DNA of 64,000 nt from Actinomyces sp. 432. Lineage in GTDB: Bacteria; Actinomycetota; Actinomycetes; Actinomycetales; Actinomycetaceae. The position numbers and the translations under genes are program-made. This document shows positions 62,485 through 64,000 of this stretch, piece by piece. The stretch covers positions 1,612,001-1,676,000 of the forward strand of contig NZ_CP025249.1 of NCBI RefSeq assembly GCF_009930875.1, in the 5' to 3' direction. Position 1 is the stretch's first letter; every line of letters begins with the position of its first letter. Under the pieces are notes generated by a model, which saw only the letters and a list, made by a program, of their open reading frames with translations, was not told the DNA's origin and searched no databases.

Positions 62485-64000
62485 GCGGCCTCCTCGGCAC
62501 TGATCTGGGAAAGGACGATCTCCGTGTACGTGGGGCAGGTGTCCATGAGTTCGCTATGGGTGCCGACACCGACCACGTGTCCCTCGTCCAGGACCACGAT
62601 CTGATCGGCATTGCGCACGGATGCGACGCGCTGGGCGACGACGACGATCGTCGCCCCGCCGGTCGCCTGCGGCAGGCCTGCCCGCAGGCGCGCGTCGGTG
62701 GCGTAGTCAAGCGCGGAGAAGGAGTCGTCGAAGACGTATACGCCGGCCCGGCGCACCAGGGCGCGGGCGATGGCCAGGCGCTGGCGCTGCCCGCCGGAGA
62801 AGTTCACGCCGCCCTGGTCAACCTCGTGCTCAAGTCCGTCGTCCAGAGCCTGTACGAAGCCTGCCGCCTGGGCGGCCTCCAGCGCCTCCCACAGCTCGGC
62901 GTCGGTTGCGTCATGCCGTCCGTGCAGCAGGGTGGAGCGGATGGTGCCGGAGAACAGGTAGGCCTTCTGGGGGACGGTGGCGACGTTCTCCCGCAGCTCG
63001 TGCGGGTCCAGGTCACGTACGTCGACGCCGTCTACGGTTACCGCGCCCTCGGTTACGTCCAGCAGTCGCGGCAGCAGGTTGGCCAGTGTGGTCTTGCCCG
63101 AGCCGGTTGAGCCGATGAACGCCGTCGTCGTCCCGGGGCCATGTCGATACTGATCTCCGCGAGGACGCGGGAGTCGGCTCCCGGGTAGCGGAAGGTCACG
63201 TTGTCCAGCGTGACTCGGCGGCCGCGCATTCCTGCGCCGGCGCCGGTGGGCTCGGGCAGGTGGCGCGGGTTCGCGGGAGCCTTGATTGCCGGGGCTACTG
63301 CCATGACCTCCTGGAAGCGGTTAGCGGCCACCTCGGCCCGCGGCAGGACAGTGACCAGCATGACGGCGATCATCACTGAGAAGAGGATCTGCATGATGTA
63401 GTTCAGGAAGGCAGTCAGGTCGCCTACCTCCATCTGCCCGTCGTTGATGCGCATACCGCCGAACCACATCACACCGAGGGAGGCGAGGTTCATGATGACC
63501 GTGACGGACGGGAACAGCATGGCGAACAGGCGCCCGATGCGCAGCGAGGTATCGGTCAGCGCGTCATTGGCCTCGTTGAACACCTGGCCGCGCTCCTTCT
63601 GCCGGACGAACGCCCGGATGACGCGCACACCCTGAATCTGCTCGCGCATCACCAGGTTCACGCGGTCGATGCGGGACTGCATCACCCGGAAGTGAGGCAG
63701 CAGGCGGCTCATGAGCGTGCCGACCACCACCAGCAGGAGCGGGATCAGTACCAGCAGCAGGCCGGACAGGGGCACGTCCACGCGCAGGGCCATGATGGTG
63801 CCGCCTACCAGCATGATCGGCGCCATCAGCATCATGGTGCTGGCCATGAATACCACCATCTGCACCTGCTGGATGTCATTGGTGGAGCGGGTGATCAAGG
63901 AAGGCGCCCCGAAGCGGGAGACCTCCTCCAGATTGAAGCGCTGGACGTGGTTGAAGATGTCCGCGCGCATAGTCCGACCCAGGCCCATCGCGGCCCGTGC
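62481..64000 (-). pseudogene. ABC exporter half-transporter (subunit A), frameshifted and cut by the window edge
   Basis: Partner of the downstream half. The membrane part is visible from RTMRADIFNHVQRFNLEEVS; its first helices lie beyond 64000. The frame is lost at 63132-63138, where CCCCGGG on the minus strand lacks one base. Restored, it reads MAPGTTTAFIGSTGSGKTTL, the Walker A site. The rest continues in the other frame through VDQGGVNFSGGQRQRLAIAR (canonical signature) and VYVFDDSFSALD, where the Walker B Glu is Asp, to 62481. So this half has a good signature and a weak Walker B, the reverse of its partner. Break is real or a sequencing error. Confidence 0.85.

Overview
The window is high-GC, densely packed chromosomal DNA of an actinobacterium. 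Actinomycetaceae (Actinomyces or Schaalia-like) is the best guess. The clues are an actinobacterial SUF operon (sufR-B-D-C-S-U-T), a PASTA Ser/Thr kinase, class II DAHP synthase, a PPi-type phosphofructokinase, DUF3043 and DUF7455 proteins, a ParE with the EGDSALG Toprim variant next to a primary sigma factor, and leaderless or GTG starts. This is family-level inference from content; no rRNA or tRNA gene is visible.

Layout. 0-3.1 kb: GH13 alpha-glucan hydrolase and a LacI regulator, probably the tail of a maltodextrin locus. 3.2-11.1 kb: housekeeping genes (glycerate-kinase-like, M20 dipeptidase, DUF3043, aldo/keto reductase, pyrD, zinc metallopeptidase, gap). 11.3-15.6 kb: flavodoxin-like protein, MerR regulator and ABC-2 exporter, with a 32-bp element repeated before the first and third. 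15.6-22.4 kb: complete SUF Fe-S assembly operon on the minus strand. 22.4-27.8 kb: LacI-controlled sugar ABC importer with a GH32/68-like hydrolase. 27.8-31.2 kb: PatB/MalY lyase (frameshifted), DUF3737 and a double GNAT. 31.4-39.9 kb: parE, DUF7455, TPP-riboswitch-controlled thiM-thiE-thiD, sigA and a polyprenyl diphosphate synthase. 39.9-45 kb: PASTA kinase, class II DAHP synthase, PPi-PFK. 45-48.5 kb: the accessory stretch, with MntA/HepT and RelE/Phd toxin-antitoxin modules, TetR and a decayed MFS gene, bracketed by two copies of a 120-bp element with inverted ends. 48.5-64 kb: acyltransferase, exonuclease-GIY-YIG fusion, receiver protein, sodA, FKBP lipoprotein, erpA-like gene, ABC-F, a hypothetical, PTS EIIBCA, RNA methyltransferase and a heterodimeric ABC exporter cut by the window edge.

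Most notable. (1) The non-conserved N-terminal part of the primary sigma factor carries about 110 residues that read like the start of a right-handed parallel beta-helix domain. (2) The 120-bp MITE-like pair flanks the TA/TetR/MFS block. (3) Two intergenic sites each hold three units of exactly 23 bp sharing a CCGAG-type head. (4) Four genes (patB, thiE, an MFS gene, an ABC exporter) are each broken by one missing base in a short G/C run, which is either a sequencing-error signature or real decay. (5) Several palindromes look like operators (SUF, PTS, TetR, MerR-type).
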